This document shows positions 9,792 to 19,934 of a DNA stretch of 64,000 nt, in pieces (the first letter of the stretch is position 1; each line of letters opens with the position of its first letter). This DNA comes from Celeribacter litoreus (GTDB lineage: Bacteria > Pseudomonadota > Alphaproteobacteria > Rhodobacterales > Rhodobacteraceae), in assembly GCF_020165855.1 (NCBI RefSeq), contig NZ_JAIUFY010000008.1:327764-391763 (forward strand), given 5' to 3'. The notes beneath the pieces are model-generated. The model was not told where the DNA came from. It saw only the letters and a list, made by a program, of their open reading frames with translations, and searched no databases. A program made the position numbers and the translations under genes.

Positions 9792-10298
9792 ATGGCCGGT
9801 TCGGTGAACAAAGTCATCCTCGTGGGCAATCTGGGCGCGGACCCCGAAGTGCGCACGTTCCAGAACGGCGGCAAAGTGTGCAACCTGCGCATTGCAACCT
9901 CTGAGAACTGGAAAGACCGCAACACAGGCGAACGCCGCGAGCGCACCCAGTGGCACACGGTCGCAATCTTTTCCGAGCCGCTCGCCCGCACCGCAGAGCA
10001 ATATCTACGCAAGGGCTCGAAAGTGTACATTGAGGGTCAACTTGAGACCCGCAAATGGCAGGACCAACAGGGCAATGACCGCTACTCGACCGAGGTCGTT
10101 CTCCGTCCCTACACCTCGACCATGGTGATGCTCGACGGCCGTGGCGAAGGCGGCGGTGGTGGCAGCTACGGTGGTGGCAGCGGTGGCGGTTATGGCGGTG
10201 GCTATGACCAAGGCCCGTCCGGCGGCTACGATCAGGGTGGCGGCGGCTACGGCGGCGGTTCGCGCCCGGCCCTCGACGACGACGAAATCCCGTTCTGA
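9792..10298 (+). CDS. ssb: Single-stranded DNA-binding protein
   Basis: 168 aa. An OB-fold occupies residues 1-115 ([40 protein letters not shown]). A glycine/tyrosine-rich disordered linker of GGGYGGG-type repeats follows (about 118-158). The acidic tip DDDEIPF binds partner proteins of replication and repair. GGAG lies eight bases before the ATG. The gene is monocistronic with its own terminator. Confidence 0.97.
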   Translation: MAGSVNKVILVGNLGADPEVRTFQNGGKVCNLRIATSENWKDRNTGERRERTQWHTVAIFSEPLARTAEQYLRKGSKVYIEGQLETRKWQDQQGNDRYSTEVVLRPYTSTMVMLDGRGEGGGGGSYGGGSGGGYGGGYDQGPSGGYDQGGGGYGGGSRPALDDDEIPF

Positions 10299-10320
10299 GA
10301 TCGAACAACAGATGACAGGA

Positions 10321-10345
10321 AAGCCCCCGATTTTCGGGGGTTTTT
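10321..10345 (+). terminator. Rho-independent terminator of ssb
   Basis: CCCCCGA (10324-10330) pairs with TCGGGGG (10334-10340), followed by five T. It lies 23 bases after the ssb stop. Confidence 0.9.
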
Positions 10346-10483
10346 CTTTGTTCACTGACGTGATCCGGCGCTCAACCTGTCCCAAAGAACAACGCCTAAC
10401 CCTCCGTTTTCCCGCCGAAATGTGCTATACTCTCAATTAGCGCGTCGCCGCTGGGGAGAGGGGGCGCGGATGAACATATGGAT

Positions 10484-10493
10484 GGGGGGGGGG
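10484..10493 (+). repeat. Ten-G homopolymer inside the ribosome-binding region
   Basis: Ten consecutive G at 10484-10493 lie four bases before the ATG of the universal-stress gene and form most of its Shine-Dalgarno region. Such tracts slip during replication, which would change spacing. A one-base loss would also bring the upstream ATGs at 10470 and 10482 into frame with the gene. Confidence 0.6.
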
Positions 10494-10497
10494 AGCC

Positions 10498-11322
10498 ATG
10501 GACAGAATTCTTGTCGCCAGTGATCTTTCGAGCCGCTCGGATAGAGCCGTGGAGCGGGCAGTTCAGCTTGCGGAACGGCACGGGGCAAAGATCATCCTGA
10601 TGCACGTGATAGACGACGATTTGCCTGCGGCGATGGTCACACGCACAAGGGCGACGGCGGAGGAAATTCTGGCAGATATCCGTACGTCGGAACGGATGCC
10701 AGAGAACACCGAAGTCGTCGTTGAAACCGGTGATCCGGTGACAGCCGTTGTCGATCTGGCGGAGGCCGCGCAGGTCGATCTGGTGATCATGGGCACACAC
10801 CGCCCGCGACCGTTCTGGGACATATTCTCTGGCACATCGGTGGAGCGGGTCGTGCGCGCCCTTCATCGTCCGGTTCTGGTTGTTGTCGCACCCGTCGCCG
10901 CGCCCTATCGCGAAATGATCTGCGGGATTGACCTGTCGCCCTCCTGCCTCGCGGCTGCGCGTGTCGCGCGCGCGGTCGCGCCGGAGGCAAATCTGCGGAC
11001 AATCCACGCCGTTCATATCCCGTATCGCGGCATGTTGGCGCGCGACGCCACGGCAAAACAGCTCGCGCCATTTGTTCATGACGCCCAACTCCGTCTCGAT
11101 GAGTGGTGGAAATCCGCCGCGGTGCCCGAAGGCCTCGCCAAACCAACAGTGACGGCGGCGAGCGTGCAGGATCTCTTTGAGGAGACCCGACGAACACACG
11201 AGGGGGATCTTTACGTTCTCGGCGCGCATGGCCGTTCGCCGCTGTCGCCCACCTTGCTCGGCAGCTTTACCGAAGAGCAGATCAGGACGCCCAAAACAGA
11301 CCTCCTGATCGTGCGCGGATAG
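10498..11322 (+). CDS. Tandem universal stress protein (UspA family)
   Basis: 274 aa with two Usp domains: residues about 1-137 and 140-274. Domain 1 starts RILVASDLS and has a degenerate nucleotide loop (GTHRPRPFWDIFSGT). Domain 2 keeps the ATP-binding pattern G-2X-G-9X-G-S (GAHGRSPLSPTLLGS). Usp proteins respond to starvation and envelope or oxidative stress; the exact function here is unknown. The start is set by a G-rich ribosome site containing a ten-G run. The stop is two bases before the convergent aroB stop. Confidence 0.85.
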   Translation: MDRILVASDLSSRSDRAVERAVQLAERHGAKIILMHVIDDDLPAAMVTRTRATAEEILADIRTSERMPENTEVVVETGDPVTAVVDLAEAAQVDLVIMGTHRPRPFWDIFSGTSVERVVRALHRPVLVVVAPVAAPYREMICGIDLSPSCLAAARVARAVAPEANLRTIHAVHIPYRGMLARDATAKQLAPFVHDAQLRLDEWWKSAAVPEGLAKPTVTAASVQDLFEETRRTHEGDLYVLGAHGRSPLSPTLLGSFTEEQIRTPKTDLLIVRG

Positions 11323-11324
11323 GC

Positions 11325-12446
11325 TTAGCCGTCCAATCCGTCCTGAATGACCTTGAGGACCGCCTCGCGCGGCACATCTGCGGTCACGAAGGCCTCACCG
11401 ATCCCGCGTGCGAGGATAAAGCGGAGTTGGCCGTCGACGACTTTTTTGTCCTGCGACATCATATCGACGAGCGTCTCGGCGGATGGAAGATTACCCGGAA
11501 TATCCGTGAGATCGCACTTCATCCCCATCGCCTTGAGATGCGCACGAACACGACTTGGCGCCTCTTGGGAGCACAGGCCCAGACGGGACGACAGTTCAAA
11601 CGCAAGCGCGCAGCCAATGGCAACGCCCTCACCATGGAGGAGGCGATCGCCATATCCGGTCGCGGATTCGAGGACGTGGCAGAAGGTATGACCGAGGTTT
11701 AGAAGCGCGCGATCCCCCTGCTCCGTCTCGTCTCGCTCGACAATGTCGGCTTTCATCTGGACAGACCACCGCACGGCCTCTGTCCGGAGTTCCATGTCAC
11801 CTGCGGCGAGTGCGGGGCCGTTCACTTCGAGCCATTCAAAGAAGCTCTCGTCGCCCAAGAGGCCGTATTTCTGCACCTCGCCATACCCCGCGAGGAAATC
11901 GCGTTGGGTCAGCGTGCCAAGAATGGAAATATCGGCGAGCACGAGCGACGGCTGGTGGAACGCACCGATGAGGTTCTTCCCCTGAGGCGCGTTGATGCCT
12001 GTCTTACCGCCCACAGAGCTATCGACCTGCGCGAGGAGTGTCGTCGGGATCTGCACGAACCGGACCCCGCGGCGCAAAACGGCGGCGGCAAATCCGGCGA
12101 GATCACCGATCACCCCACCGCCAAATGCGACAACGATGTCCTTGCGCTCGCATTTCTCCTCGAGGAGCCATTCGACGGCACGGGTGAATTGCGGCCAGGC
12201 CTTCGTCGTCTCACCTGCCGGAAGCGCGAGGGACACCATATCAATACCGTCGGCGGCCAAACCTGCCTCGAGCGCATTAAGGTGAAGCGCGGCAACGGTT
12301 TCGTCCGTCAGAACGAACACCTTTTTCTTTTTCCCCAAGAGCGGCGCGATATGAGCACCCGCCTCCGCAACAAGACCTGCCCCGATGCGCACATCATAGG
12401 CGCGGTCCCCCAAAGGCACATGCACGGTCGTATAGCTCATGGTCAC
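11325..12446 (-). CDS. aroB: 3-dehydroquinate synthase
   Basis: 373 aa. Second step of the shikimate pathway, converting DAHP to 3-dehydroquinate with NAD and a divalent metal. Motifs: FGGGVIGDLAGFAAA, PTTLLAQVDSSVGGKTGIN, and the metal-binding LNLGHTFCHVLE and LLHGEGVAIG. The start ATG overlaps the aroK stop by four bases (ATGA), so the two are translationally coupled. Confidence 0.97.
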   Translation of the reverse strand: MTMSYTTVHVPLGDRAYDVRIGAGLVAEAGAHIAPLLGKKKKVFVLTDETVAALHLNALEAGLAADGIDMVSLALPAGETTKAWPQFTRAVEWLLEEKCERKDIVVAFGGGVIGDLAGFAAAVLRRGVRFVQIPTTLLAQVDSSVGGKTGINAPQGKNLIGAFHQPSLVLADISILGTLTQRDFLAGYGEVQKYGLLGDESFFEWLEVNGPALAAGDMELRTEAVRWSVQMKADIVERDETEQGDRALLNLGHTFCHVLESATGYGDRLLHGEGVAIGCALAFELSSRLGLCSQEAPSRVRAHLKAMGMKCDLTDIPGNLPSAETLVDMMSQDKKVVDGQLRFILARGIGEAFVTADVPREAVLKVIQDGLDG

Positions 12447-12985
12447 TCCTTCAGAATTCCGCCGTGGTCCCGTAGGGCCGCGATGACCTTATCAGCCATT
12501 CCGTCAACGGACAGTCCGGGCTCAGCCTGAACAGTCACACCGGCCTGCGCGTAAAACGGAGTACGTGCCTCGGCCAGTTCCTTGAGCGTTTCATAGGGGT
12601 TGGCGGTATGCAGCAACGGTCGGGTTGTCTTGTGTTTCACACGGTTCCAGAGAATTTCGATGTCGGCCTGAAGCCAGACAGCAATCCCCTTTTCCGCAAT
12701 CATGTCACGATTGGTGCCGGAGAGGAACGCGCCACCTCCAGTGGACAACACCGCGCGCTCATCTTCGAGCAAGCGTCCGATGACCTCGGTTTCCCGACGA
12801 CGGAAGAATGCTTCACCGTCCCGCTCGAAAATTTCGGCAATGGTGCGATCCGCTGCTTGTTCGATCTCGTGATCGGAGTCGAGAAATGGCACGCCGAGTT
12901 TCGCCGCGAGAGCCTTGCCCACAGCGGTTTTCCCTGCGCCCATCATCCCCACAAGGGCTATTGTCTTATTCAGGCCTTTCGCCAT
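12443..12985 (-). CDS. aroK: Shikimate kinase
   Basis: 180 aa from the ATG at 12985. It phosphorylates shikimate in aromatic amino-acid synthesis. The P-loop GMMGAGKTAVG is near the N-terminus, then FLDSDHEIE, the substrate motif FRRRE and the STGGGAFL loop. An upstream in-frame ATG at 13009 has a GGGGGA ribosome site ten bases away and is a credible alternative start. Overlaps aroB by four bases. Confidence 0.95.
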   Translation of the reverse strand: MAKGLNKTIALVGMMGAGKTAVGKALAAKLGVPFLDSDHEIEQAADRTIAEIFERDGEAFFRRRETEVIGRLLEDERAVLSTGGGAFLSGTNRDMIAEKGIAVWLQADIEILWNRVKHKTTRPLLHTANPYETLKELAEARTPFYAQAGVTVQAEPGLSVDGMADKVIAALRDHGGILKE

Positions 12986-13229
12986 TGTCCTCTTCGCGGA
13001 TCCGTCCATGCAAATCCGTTCCCCCGTCCGTCTTCGCGCCGCACACTGACGCGACACGCGCGGCAAATTCCTGCCGACGAAAATTTGACCCCTTCAATGG
13101 CGTGATCTCTCGGAAAATGCCATATATAAATTGCAGAAATGATGAAAACCGTTCTCATTGAAGGAACGGAGAAATAGACAAAGACCCGCCCAAAGCGTGA
13201 CTTAAGGGCGTGAATGGAGGCAGTTTACC

Positions 13230-13367
13230 GTGCGAAAGTTCCTTTTCCGGCTCATCGCCATTCTTATTCTTCTCGGAATCATCGGCTTTATCGGCTTTGC
13301 CTACGTCGGCGATCTGTCGCCGGATCGCGCCGAGGAACGTGTGCCCGTGACGATCGAAGTGAAATGA
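13230..13367 (+). CDS. Small membrane peptide, 45 aa, coupled to the next gene
   Basis: A GTG-initiated frame with GGAGG nine bases upstream. It reads RKFLFRLIAILILLG, continues as one hydrophobic helix, and ends in a charged tail with EERVPVTIEVK. Its stop TGA overlaps the next gene's start (ATGA). Predicted single-pass inner-membrane peptide with the C-terminus outside. No family is recognised. The strong ribosome site and overlap support it as a real gene. Confidence 0.65.
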   Translation: MRKFLFRLIAILILLGIIGFIGFAYVGDLSPDRAEERVPVTIEVK

Positions 13368-14950
13368 GCCAACGCCGTCCGTCCCCGCGCCTGTTCCTGC
13401 GCGCGCTCCTCTTGTCCACGGCCTGCCTCTATGGCGCGGGCCTTACGGCGGCGAGCGCGCAGAGCACCGACGAGAGACCGCTGTCGGCAATTGACTGGCT
13501 CTCCGATACGCTCGACACCCCGCGCGAGGACCCGAACCTTGGGACCGAGAGCGACATCGCAACGAGTGCGCTGCCCGAGGATGTGACGGTCTCTCCGCTT
13601 GAGGCACCCGGACCGGATGCGACGGGGCTTTTGCCCTCTTCTGTGACAGGCTTTCCACGCGCACTCTGGGGCGCCTCGACCGCGACCGATCTCGCGCGGC
13701 GGATCACAATGATCTCCACACGCACGGATCTGTTGCCGGCCTCGCGGCGTCTGCTAAACACATTGATCCTCGCCGAACTTGATCCGCCGCTACAATCCGA
13801 CCGCGATGGGCGCCTGTTTCTGGCTCGTATCGACGCTTTGCTTGCGCAAGGGTTGCTCGACGAGGCGGATTCTATGCTGAACCTCGCGGGCTCGACATCG
13901 CCGGAAATTTTCCGGCGGTCTTTCGATACCAAATTGCTCTTGGGGACCGAGAACGAGGCCTGTCGCACGCTCAACACCACCCCCGGTCTGTCTCCGACTT
14001 TGTCCGCCCGCATCTTCTGCCTCGCACGGGCGGGAAAATGGGAGGCCGCTGCCCTCACCCTCGAAAGCGGCGAAGCCCTCGGCCTCATCCGTCAGGATCA
14101 AGGCGATCTGATCGCACGCTTTCTCGATCCCGAACTGTTCGAGGGCGAGCCATCGCTCAGAATTCCAGAACACCCGACGCCGCTCACCTTCCGCCTCATG
14201 GAGGCCATCGGGGAACCGCTCCCGACAAACGGCCTCCCGCTTGCCTTCGCACAGAGCGATCTGCGGGCAACCTCCGGCTGGAAAGCGCGGGCGACTGCCG
14301 CGGAGCGTCTTGCGCGCGTCGGCGCACTTTCACCAAACCGCTGGCTCGGGATTTGGTCCGAACATCTTCCCGCCGCCTCCGGTGGCATTTGGGACAGGAT
14401 CGATGCGCTTCAAAGTTTTGAGACGGCGCTCAACTCCGGAGATACTGCGCAGCTTTCCGAAGAACTGCCAAAGGTCTGGGACGCCATGAGCGCGGCAGGG
14501 CTACAAACCGTCTTCGCCGAGGCCTTCGCGAAATCGCTCGCAACACAGTCCCTTGATGAAGCCGCCTCAGAGATCGCCTTTGAAATTGCGCTCCTGTCCC
14601 CCGACTATGAACGAATTGCGCTCTCCTGGCCGCACCCGCTCACCCGTGATCAGACCTTCCTGCACGGTATCGCGACAGGCAACATTCCGACGCAGCGCCC
14701 GTCAACTGATGTCGCGCGCGCCATCGCGCAGGGATTTATCGAAGAGGGCATCCCGGTGAGGCTCTCGACCCTCGTGTCTGAGCGTCGCCTTGGTGAGGCA
14801 ATTCTGCGTGCCATTGAACTGCTCGAAGGCGGGGCTGCCGGTGATCTTGACGAACTCTCAGACGCGATCCAATTCTTCCGCGCCATCGGACTTGAGGCCA
14901 CGGCACGGCGGGCGTCTCTCGAACTGTTGCTTTTGGAGCGTCGTGGATGA
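13364..14950 (+). CDS. Secreted protein of unknown function, 528 aa
   Basis: The start at 13364 is fixed by the ATGA overlap with the preceding small membrane peptide. A signal peptide covers about residues 10-32 (LFLRALLLSTACLYGAGLTA, then ASAQS). The rest is rich in Leu/Ala/Glu/Arg helices with repeated patterns like LLAQGLLDEADSML and AGKWEAAALTLESGEAL, which suggests a solenoid of TPR-like helical hairpins. No enzymatic motif is visible. The stop overlaps the xerD start by four bases, so the three genes form an operon. Confidence 0.75.
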   Translation: MSQRRPSPRLFLRALLLSTACLYGAGLTAASAQSTDERPLSAIDWLSDTLDTPREDPNLGTESDIATSALPEDVTVSPLEAPGPDATGLLPSSVTGFPRALWGASTATDLARRITMISTRTDLLPASRRLLNTLILAELDPPLQSDRDGRLFLARIDALLAQGLLDEADSMLNLAGSTSPEIFRRSFDTKLLLGTENEACRTLNTTPGLSPTLSARIFCLARAGKWEAAALTLESGEALGLIRQDQGDLIARFLDPELFEGEPSLRIPEHPTPLTFRLMEAIGEPLPTNGLPLAFAQSDLRATSGWKARATAAERLARVGALSPNRWLGIWSEHLPAASGGIWDRIDALQSFETALNSGDTAQLSEELPKVWDAMSAAGLQTVFAEAFAKSLATQSLDEAASEIAFEIALLSPDYERIALSWPHPLTRDQTFLHGIATGNIPTQRPSTDVARAIAQGFIEEGIPVRLSTLVSERRLGEAILRAIELLEGGAAGDLDELSDAIQFFRAIGLEATARRASLELLLLERRG

Positions 14951-15879
14951 GATCACATGACCGCTGGATATCGGCCTTTTCAGAAGCCCAGATGGCGGAA
15001 CGCGGGGCGTCTGAGAACACACTGCTGTCTTATGGGCGCGACCTCATCGACTTCTCGGATTGGCTGATCCGTCGAAGCGGTCATTTCGAAACCGTAGAAC
15101 GTGCGCAGATTGAGGACTATCTCGTCTTTTGCGAGGCGCAGGGCCTCGCGCAATCGACCCGTGCGCGACGGCTCTCGTCGATCAAACAACTCTTCCGGTT
15201 CGCCTATGAGGAAGGCTGGCGTGAACACAACCCGACGCTTCAAATCCGTGGTCCTGGCCGGTCCAAACGTCTCCCCAAATCGCTCTCGGAAGAGGAAGTG
15301 ATGCGCCTGTTGGACGCGGCGCAAAAGGTTGGTCGCACCCAATCCGATCGCCTGCGCAACACTTGCCTGATGGAAGTGCTCTATGCGACGGGGATGCGGG
15401 TGAGCGAGCTTGTCTCCCTGCCCGTTTCTGCCGCGCGGGGTGATCCGCGTATGTTGCTCGTCAAAGGCAAGGGCGACAAGGAACGCATGGTGCCCCTGTC
15501 TGAGCCGGCCCGCGCGGCGCTCGCCACATGGCTTACGGAGCGAGATGAGGCCGAAGACCTCGCGAAGCGTGAAAAAGGGATCAAGCCGTCGCCCTATCTC
15601 TTTCCGTCGCGCGGGAAATCCGGCCATTTCACCCGCGTAGGCTTCTACCAGCTCATCAAGGACATTTCGGTCAAAGCGGGCGTCAGTCCGGAGAAGGTCA
15701 CGCCACATACACTTCGCCACGCTTTTGCGACGCATCTCTTGGCACACGGCGCCGATCTCAGAGCGATTCAGACGCTGCTTGGCCATGCCGATCTCTCGAC
15801 GACCGAGATCTACACCCACGTCCTTGACGAGCGGCTCAAAGAGCTTGTTCTAAAACATCACCCTCTCGCCGAAAAATAA
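14947..15879 (+). CDS. xerD: Tyrosine recombinase XerD
   Basis: 310 aa, the usual length for XerC/XerD. An N-terminal SAM-like core-binding domain precedes the catalytic domain with R151 (GMRVSEL), K175 (VKGKGDK), H254 and R257 (HTLRH), H280 (LLGHADL) and nucleophile Y289 (IYTHV). With XerC it resolves chromosome dimers at dif under FtsK control. The HTLRHAFATHLL sequence and position suggest XerD rather than XerC, but this rests on inspection. The start overlaps the preceding stop (ATGA). Confidence 0.9.
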   Translation: MRSHDRWISAFSEAQMAERGASENTLLSYGRDLIDFSDWLIRRSGHFETVERAQIEDYLVFCEAQGLAQSTRARRLSSIKQLFRFAYEEGWREHNPTLQIRGPGRSKRLPKSLSEEEVMRLLDAAQKVGRTQSDRLRNTCLMEVLYATGMRVSELVSLPVSAARGDPRMLLVKGKGDKERMVPLSEPARAALATWLTERDEAEDLAKREKGIKPSPYLFPSRGKSGHFTRVGFYQLIKDISVKAGVSPEKVTPHTLRHAFATHLLAHGADLRAIQTLLGHADLSTTEIYTHVLDERLKELVLKHHPLAEK

Positions 15880-15953
15880 CAGCTCCAACAACGTCGTGAC
15901 GTTCGAAAGCGCGGGTTCGGCCCTTGCGCAGTGACACACGCGACCCCATAACC

Positions 15954-17282
15954 ATGTCCATGACAGAGACCACGTTAGACGCCGCCTTCTGGATCACCGC
16001 CGCTGCCATTGCCGGCCTGCTGATCATGTCCGCATTCTTCTCGGGCTCCGAGACCGCTTTGACGGCGGCCTCGCGCGGGAAACTGCGCGCGAAAGCTGAT
16101 AAAGGTGAAGTTGGCGCCGAACGTGCGCTAAAAGTGACCGAGGACAGTGAACGCCTCATCGGCTCCGTTCTGCTCGGCAACAACCTCGTGAACATCCTCG
16201 CGACGTCCCTCGCCACCGCGTTGTTTACGAAACTCTTCGGACAGAATGGCGTAGCGCTCGCCACCATGATCATGACCCTGCTCGTTCTGATCTTTGCTGA
16301 GGTACTCCCGAAAACCTACGCCATCACCAACCCCGAAAGCGCCGCTTCCCACGTGGCGCGGCCGATCAGCATCGTTGTGACGGTCTTTGCGCCTGTCGTG
16401 AGCTTTGTGCGCTTTCTGGTCCGCGGGATGCTGAGCCTCTTCGGCGTTCAGACCGACCCCGAGGCAGACGTGCTCGCCGTCAAGGACGAGATCGCGGGGG
16501 CCATTGCTCTGGGCCACGTTGAGGGCGTTGTGCAAAAGGAAGACCGCGACCGCATTCTCGGCGCGCTCGATCTGGGTGAACGCACTGTCGAAGAGATCAT
16601 GCTCCACCGCAGCCAGATCGAAATGATCGACGTGAGCCTGCCGCCCGCAGAAATTCTGAACCGCTCTCTCAAAAGCCCCTACACGCGCATCCCGCTCTAT
16701 CGGGATGAGCAGGAAAACATCGTCGGTGTTCTCCACTCCAAAGACCTCCTGCGCGGGATGCATGCAGACCGAGTGGCCCACGAAACCGAGAACCCTGCAA
16801 CGCTCGTGGATTTCAGCGATTTCGATGTGATGAAAGTCGCGATGAAGCCCTACTTCGTGCCGGAGACCACCACGCTCGACGATCAGATGCGGCAGTTCCT
16901 GAAACGCCACACCCACTTCGCGCTGGTCGTGGACGAATACGGCGCGCTTCAGGGTCTCATCACGCTCGAAGACATTCTCGAAGAGATCGTCGGCGAGATC
17001 ACCGATGAGTTCGACCGTTCAGAAGACGCGCCGAAACAGAGTGAAGACACCGGGGATTGGGAGGTCGATGGCGGCATGACCATCCGCGACTTCAACCGCT
17101 GGACCGAATGCCAGTTGCCGGATGAGGAAGCAAATACCATCGCGGGTCTCGTGATCCATGAGGCGCAGATGATCCCGAACGAGGGGCAGGTGTTCTCTTT
17201 CCACGGCTACCGTTTCGAAGTCGTCGAACGCAAAGACAACCGCGTCACGAAACTCAAAATCCGCCCACGTCGCGACGTCTGA
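15954..17282 (+). CDS. HlyC/CorC-type membrane protein with DUF21 and CBS pair
   Basis: About 442 aa from the ATG at 15954 (a second ATG is at 15960). An N-terminal CNNM/DUF21 membrane domain has four hydrophobic helices and FFSGSETALTAASR. A cytosolic CBS pair follows (RIPLYRDEQENIVGVLHSKDLL region; GALQGLITLEDILEEIVGEI). A C-terminal CorC_HlyC domain ends the protein. Proteins of this class are linked to magnesium/cobalt efflux or membrane-ion homeostasis. Substrate is not determinable here. No clear ribosome site precedes the start. Confidence 0.87.
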   Translation: MSMTETTLDAAFWITAAAIAGLLIMSAFFSGSETALTAASRGKLRAKADKGEVGAERALKVTEDSERLIGSVLLGNNLVNILATSLATALFTKLFGQNGVALATMIMTLLVLIFAEVLPKTYAITNPESAASHVARPISIVVTVFAPVVSFVRFLVRGMLSLFGVQTDPEADVLAVKDEIAGAIALGHVEGVVQKEDRDRILGALDLGERTVEEIMLHRSQIEMIDVSLPPAEILNRSLKSPYTRIPLYRDEQENIVGVLHSKDLLRGMHADRVAHETENPATLVDFSDFDVMKVAMKPYFVPETTTLDDQMRQFLKRHTHFALVVDEYGALQGLITLEDILEEIVGEITDEFDRSEDAPKQSEDTGDWEVDGGMTIRDFNRWTECQLPDEEANTIAGLVIHEAQMIPNEGQVFSFHGYRFEVVERKDNRVTKLKIRPRRDV

Positions 17283-17296
17283 GCGGGGTGGACCGG

Positions 17297-18070
17297 ATGC
17301 TTTCCTATCAACACGGCTTTCACGCGGGCAATCTCGCAGACGTTCAGAAACACGCTCTGATGGCGGTGACGCTCGATTACATGACGCGCAAGGACAAGCC
17401 GCTCAGTTATATCGAGACCCATGCAGGCCGTGGCCTCTATGATCTCTCGGGAGTTCAGGCGGAAAAGACGGGCGAGGCGCGTGAGGGCATTCTCAAGGTC
17501 GCGGACTGGTTTGGGGCGGACCACCCCTACACCAAAGCGCGCGAACGGATTGCGGAGGAGTTCGGAGAGACGATCTACCCCGGGTCTCCGGCGCTCGCGC
17601 AGGCATTGTTCCGTGACATGGACACAATCCACCTCGCAGAACTGCACCCGGGTGAGAACGAGAAACTACAGGACGCGTTGCCGTTCGCTCATGTCGTCAA
17701 AGAGGACGGCTTTGCCTTCGCGCAGAGCATCTGCCCGCCGACCCCGCGACGAGGCGTGCTGCTCATCGATCCGCCCTATGAGATCAAATCCGACTACGCA
17801 ACGATCCCGACGTTTATCTCCAAGCTCCACCGCAAATGGAACGTCGGCGTTATCGCCCTCTGGTATCCGATCCTCACGACGGGCGCGCATGTCCAAATGA
17901 CCCGCGCGCTTGAGGCCGCGAATTTTCCGGGCTTTCTCAAACATGAGGTGCGTTTCCCGCCCGCGCGTGAGGGTCACGGGATGATCGGGTCGGGCATGAT
18001 CTTTGTGAACGCGCCTTATGGCCTCACGGATGAGGTCACGCGTCTCACGGGTCTCTTCCGGTCGCTCTGA
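17297..18070 (+). CDS. rlmJ: 23S rRNA (adenine-N6) methyltransferase RlmJ
   Basis: 257 aa. RlmJ methylates A2030 of 23S rRNA using SAM. The start MLSYQHGFHAGN matches the family N-terminus, so I chose the ATG at 17297 over a GTG three codons upstream. The catalytic DPPY motif is in LLIDPPYEIKSDY, and SAM-site residues appear in ETHAGRGLYDL. It follows the CorC-type gene by 14 bases. Confidence 0.92.
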   Translation: MLSYQHGFHAGNLADVQKHALMAVTLDYMTRKDKPLSYIETHAGRGLYDLSGVQAEKTGEAREGILKVADWFGADHPYTKARERIAEEFGETIYPGSPALAQALFRDMDTIHLAELHPGENEKLQDALPFAHVVKEDGFAFAQSICPPTPRRGVLLIDPPYEIKSDYATIPTFISKLHRKWNVGVIALWYPILTTGAHVQMTRALEAANFPGFLKHEVRFPPAREGHGMIGSGMIFVNAPYGLTDEVTRLTGLFRSL

Positions 18071-18072
18071 CG

Positions 18073-19620
18073 TCAGCGGGCCTTAAACATACCGCCGAGG
18101 ATCCCGCGCACGATCTTTTTGCCCGTCGTGCCAGTGAGTTCCTTCATCACCATTTTCGACAGCTCCGTGCCGAAACTCTTGTCCGAGGACTTTGATCGCG
18201 CCGAGGACCGAGTATAGCTGCGTGTCTCATAGCGCCGTGCCTTGTTGAACTCTCTTGCCTTCGCGTCTTCTTCTGCGGCCTCCGCTTCTTCTGCCGCCTT
18301 GGACGCGGCCTCGGCGCGGGCCTGAAGCATCTCGAATGCACTCTGCCGATCAATCACAGCTTCATATTTCCCGGCGATGGGCGAGCCTTTGATCTGGTCC
18401 GCCCGTTCCGCATCAGTGATGGGCCCAAGCTGTGACGACGGCGGACGGATCAAGGTGCGCTCCGCAATCCCCGGTGCGCCCTTCTCGATGAGGAACGACG
18501 TCACGGCCTCCCCCGTCCCGACCTCTTTGATCGCCGTCTCAATGTCGAACCTCGGATTGACGCGATAGGTCTGGGCAGCAAGGCGCAGCGCCTTTTGATC
18601 CCGCGCTGTGAAGGCACGAAGCGCGTGTTGGACGCGGTTGCCAAGCTGTCCGAGAATATCCTCCGGCACATCGTCGGGGTTTTGCGTGACGAAATAGACG
18701 CCCACACCTTTGGAGCGGATGAGCCGCGCGACCTGCTCCACCTTATCGACCAAGGCCTTCGGCGCATCGTCAAACAAGAGATGCGCCTCATCAAAGAAGA
18801 ACACGAGTTTGGGTTTGTCCGGATTCCCGACCTCGGGAAGTTCTTCGAACAGTTCGGACAAAAGCCAGAGGAGGAACGTCGCGTAGAGTTTCGGCGACGC
18901 CATGAGCTTGTCGGAAGCGAGAATGGAAATCCGCCCTCGCCCGTCCGGATCGGTCCTAATAATGTCCGAGAGCTCCAGCGCAGGCTCTCCGAAGAGCCGA
19001 TCTCCGCCCTGATTTTCAAGGACGAGCAATGCCCGCTGGATCGCGCCGACAGACGATTTCGAGACGTTGCCATAGCGGAGTGAAAGCTCGTCCGCATTCT
19101 CCCCGACCCACACGAGTAGAGATTGCAGGTCTTTCAGATCGAGAAGCGGCAGGCCCTGTTCATCCGACATGCGGAAGGCGATGTTGAGCACGCCCTCCTG
19201 TGCCTCTGTGAGTTGCAAGAGTTGCGCGAGCAAAAGCGGCCCCATCTCCGCGACAGTCGTGCGGATCGGATGCCCCTGCTCGCCGTAAAGGTCCCAGAAG
19301 GTGACGGGAAAGGCTTCATACAGATAACTGTCCGCGAACCCGATCGTGGTCGCGCGTTTGGTGAAGGCGTCATGCAGTTTGGCCTCCGCTGATCCAGCTT
19401 TTGCTAGTCCAGACAGATCGCCCTTCACGTCAGAGAGAAACACAGGGACACCTGCGGCAGCAAACCCCTCGGCGAGAATCTGGAGCGTGACGGTTTTGCC
19501 CGTGCCGGTTGCGCCCGCGATCAACCCGTGCCGGTTGCCATATTCAAGCAAAAGATACTGAGGCGTTGCATAGCCTTCTCCACCGCCACCGACAAAAACA
19601 CGATCCATCTTTTCACTCAT
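18073..19620 (-). CDS. HerA-like helicase / DUF853 ATPase
   Basis: 515 aa. Walker A is [10 protein letters not shown] near the N-terminus and Walker B is [22 protein letters not shown] and [10 protein letters not shown] fit the HerA/FtsK superfamily branch known as DUF853 (E. coli YjgR). Residues about 425-490 are Ala/Glu/Lys-rich and likely coiled. The role in the cell is poorly known; a DNA-translocating ATPase is inferred. It is convergent with rlmJ with a two-base gap. Confidence 0.85.
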   Translation of the reverse strand: MSEKMDRVFVGGGGEGYATPQYLLLEYGNRHGLIAGATGTGKTVTLQILAEGFAAAGVPVFLSDVKGDLSGLAKAGSAEAKLHDAFTKRATTIGFADSYLYEAFPVTFWDLYGEQGHPIRTTVAEMGPLLLAQLLQLTEAQEGVLNIAFRMSDEQGLPLLDLKDLQSLLVWVGENADELSLRYGNVSKSSVGAIQRALLVLENQGGDRLFGEPALELSDIIRTDPDGRGRISILASDKLMASPKLYATFLLWLLSELFEELPEVGNPDKPKLVFFFDEAHLLFDDAPKALVDKVEQVARLIRSKGVGVYFVTQNPDDVPEDILGQLGNRVQHALRAFTARDQKALRLAAQTYRVNPRFDIETAIKEVGTGEAVTSFLIEKGAPGIAERTLIRPPSSQLGPITDAERADQIKGSPIAGKYEAVIDRQSAFEMLQARAEAASKAAEEAEAAEEDAKAREFNKARRYETRSYTRSSARSKSSDKSFGTELSKMVMKELTGTTGKKIVRGILGGMFKAR

Positions 19621-19934
19621 CGCACCACCTCACGACTGTCTAAACGCACGCATCCCAAAAGCACAAATTCGTGGCTTTTCAAAACCGTATGCCACCACAA
19701 TACAATGTTAACGGTATCCTGCCATACTAAAGACCTCTGGGACGAAACCTCTATCGTCCCGAGTGTTTTCCTCCCTGTCAGACTTGCCGCGCCCTCCAGA
19801 GGCGCGGCTTTCTTGGCAGAGGTTCCCACCCATTATGACGCTAAATTCCGCACAAAAATGGGGATCATCACGACCTGTGATCGCCCCTATATTTTTCCGT
19901 TGACCTCTTCAAATTCCTGTCATACCGTCACGGC

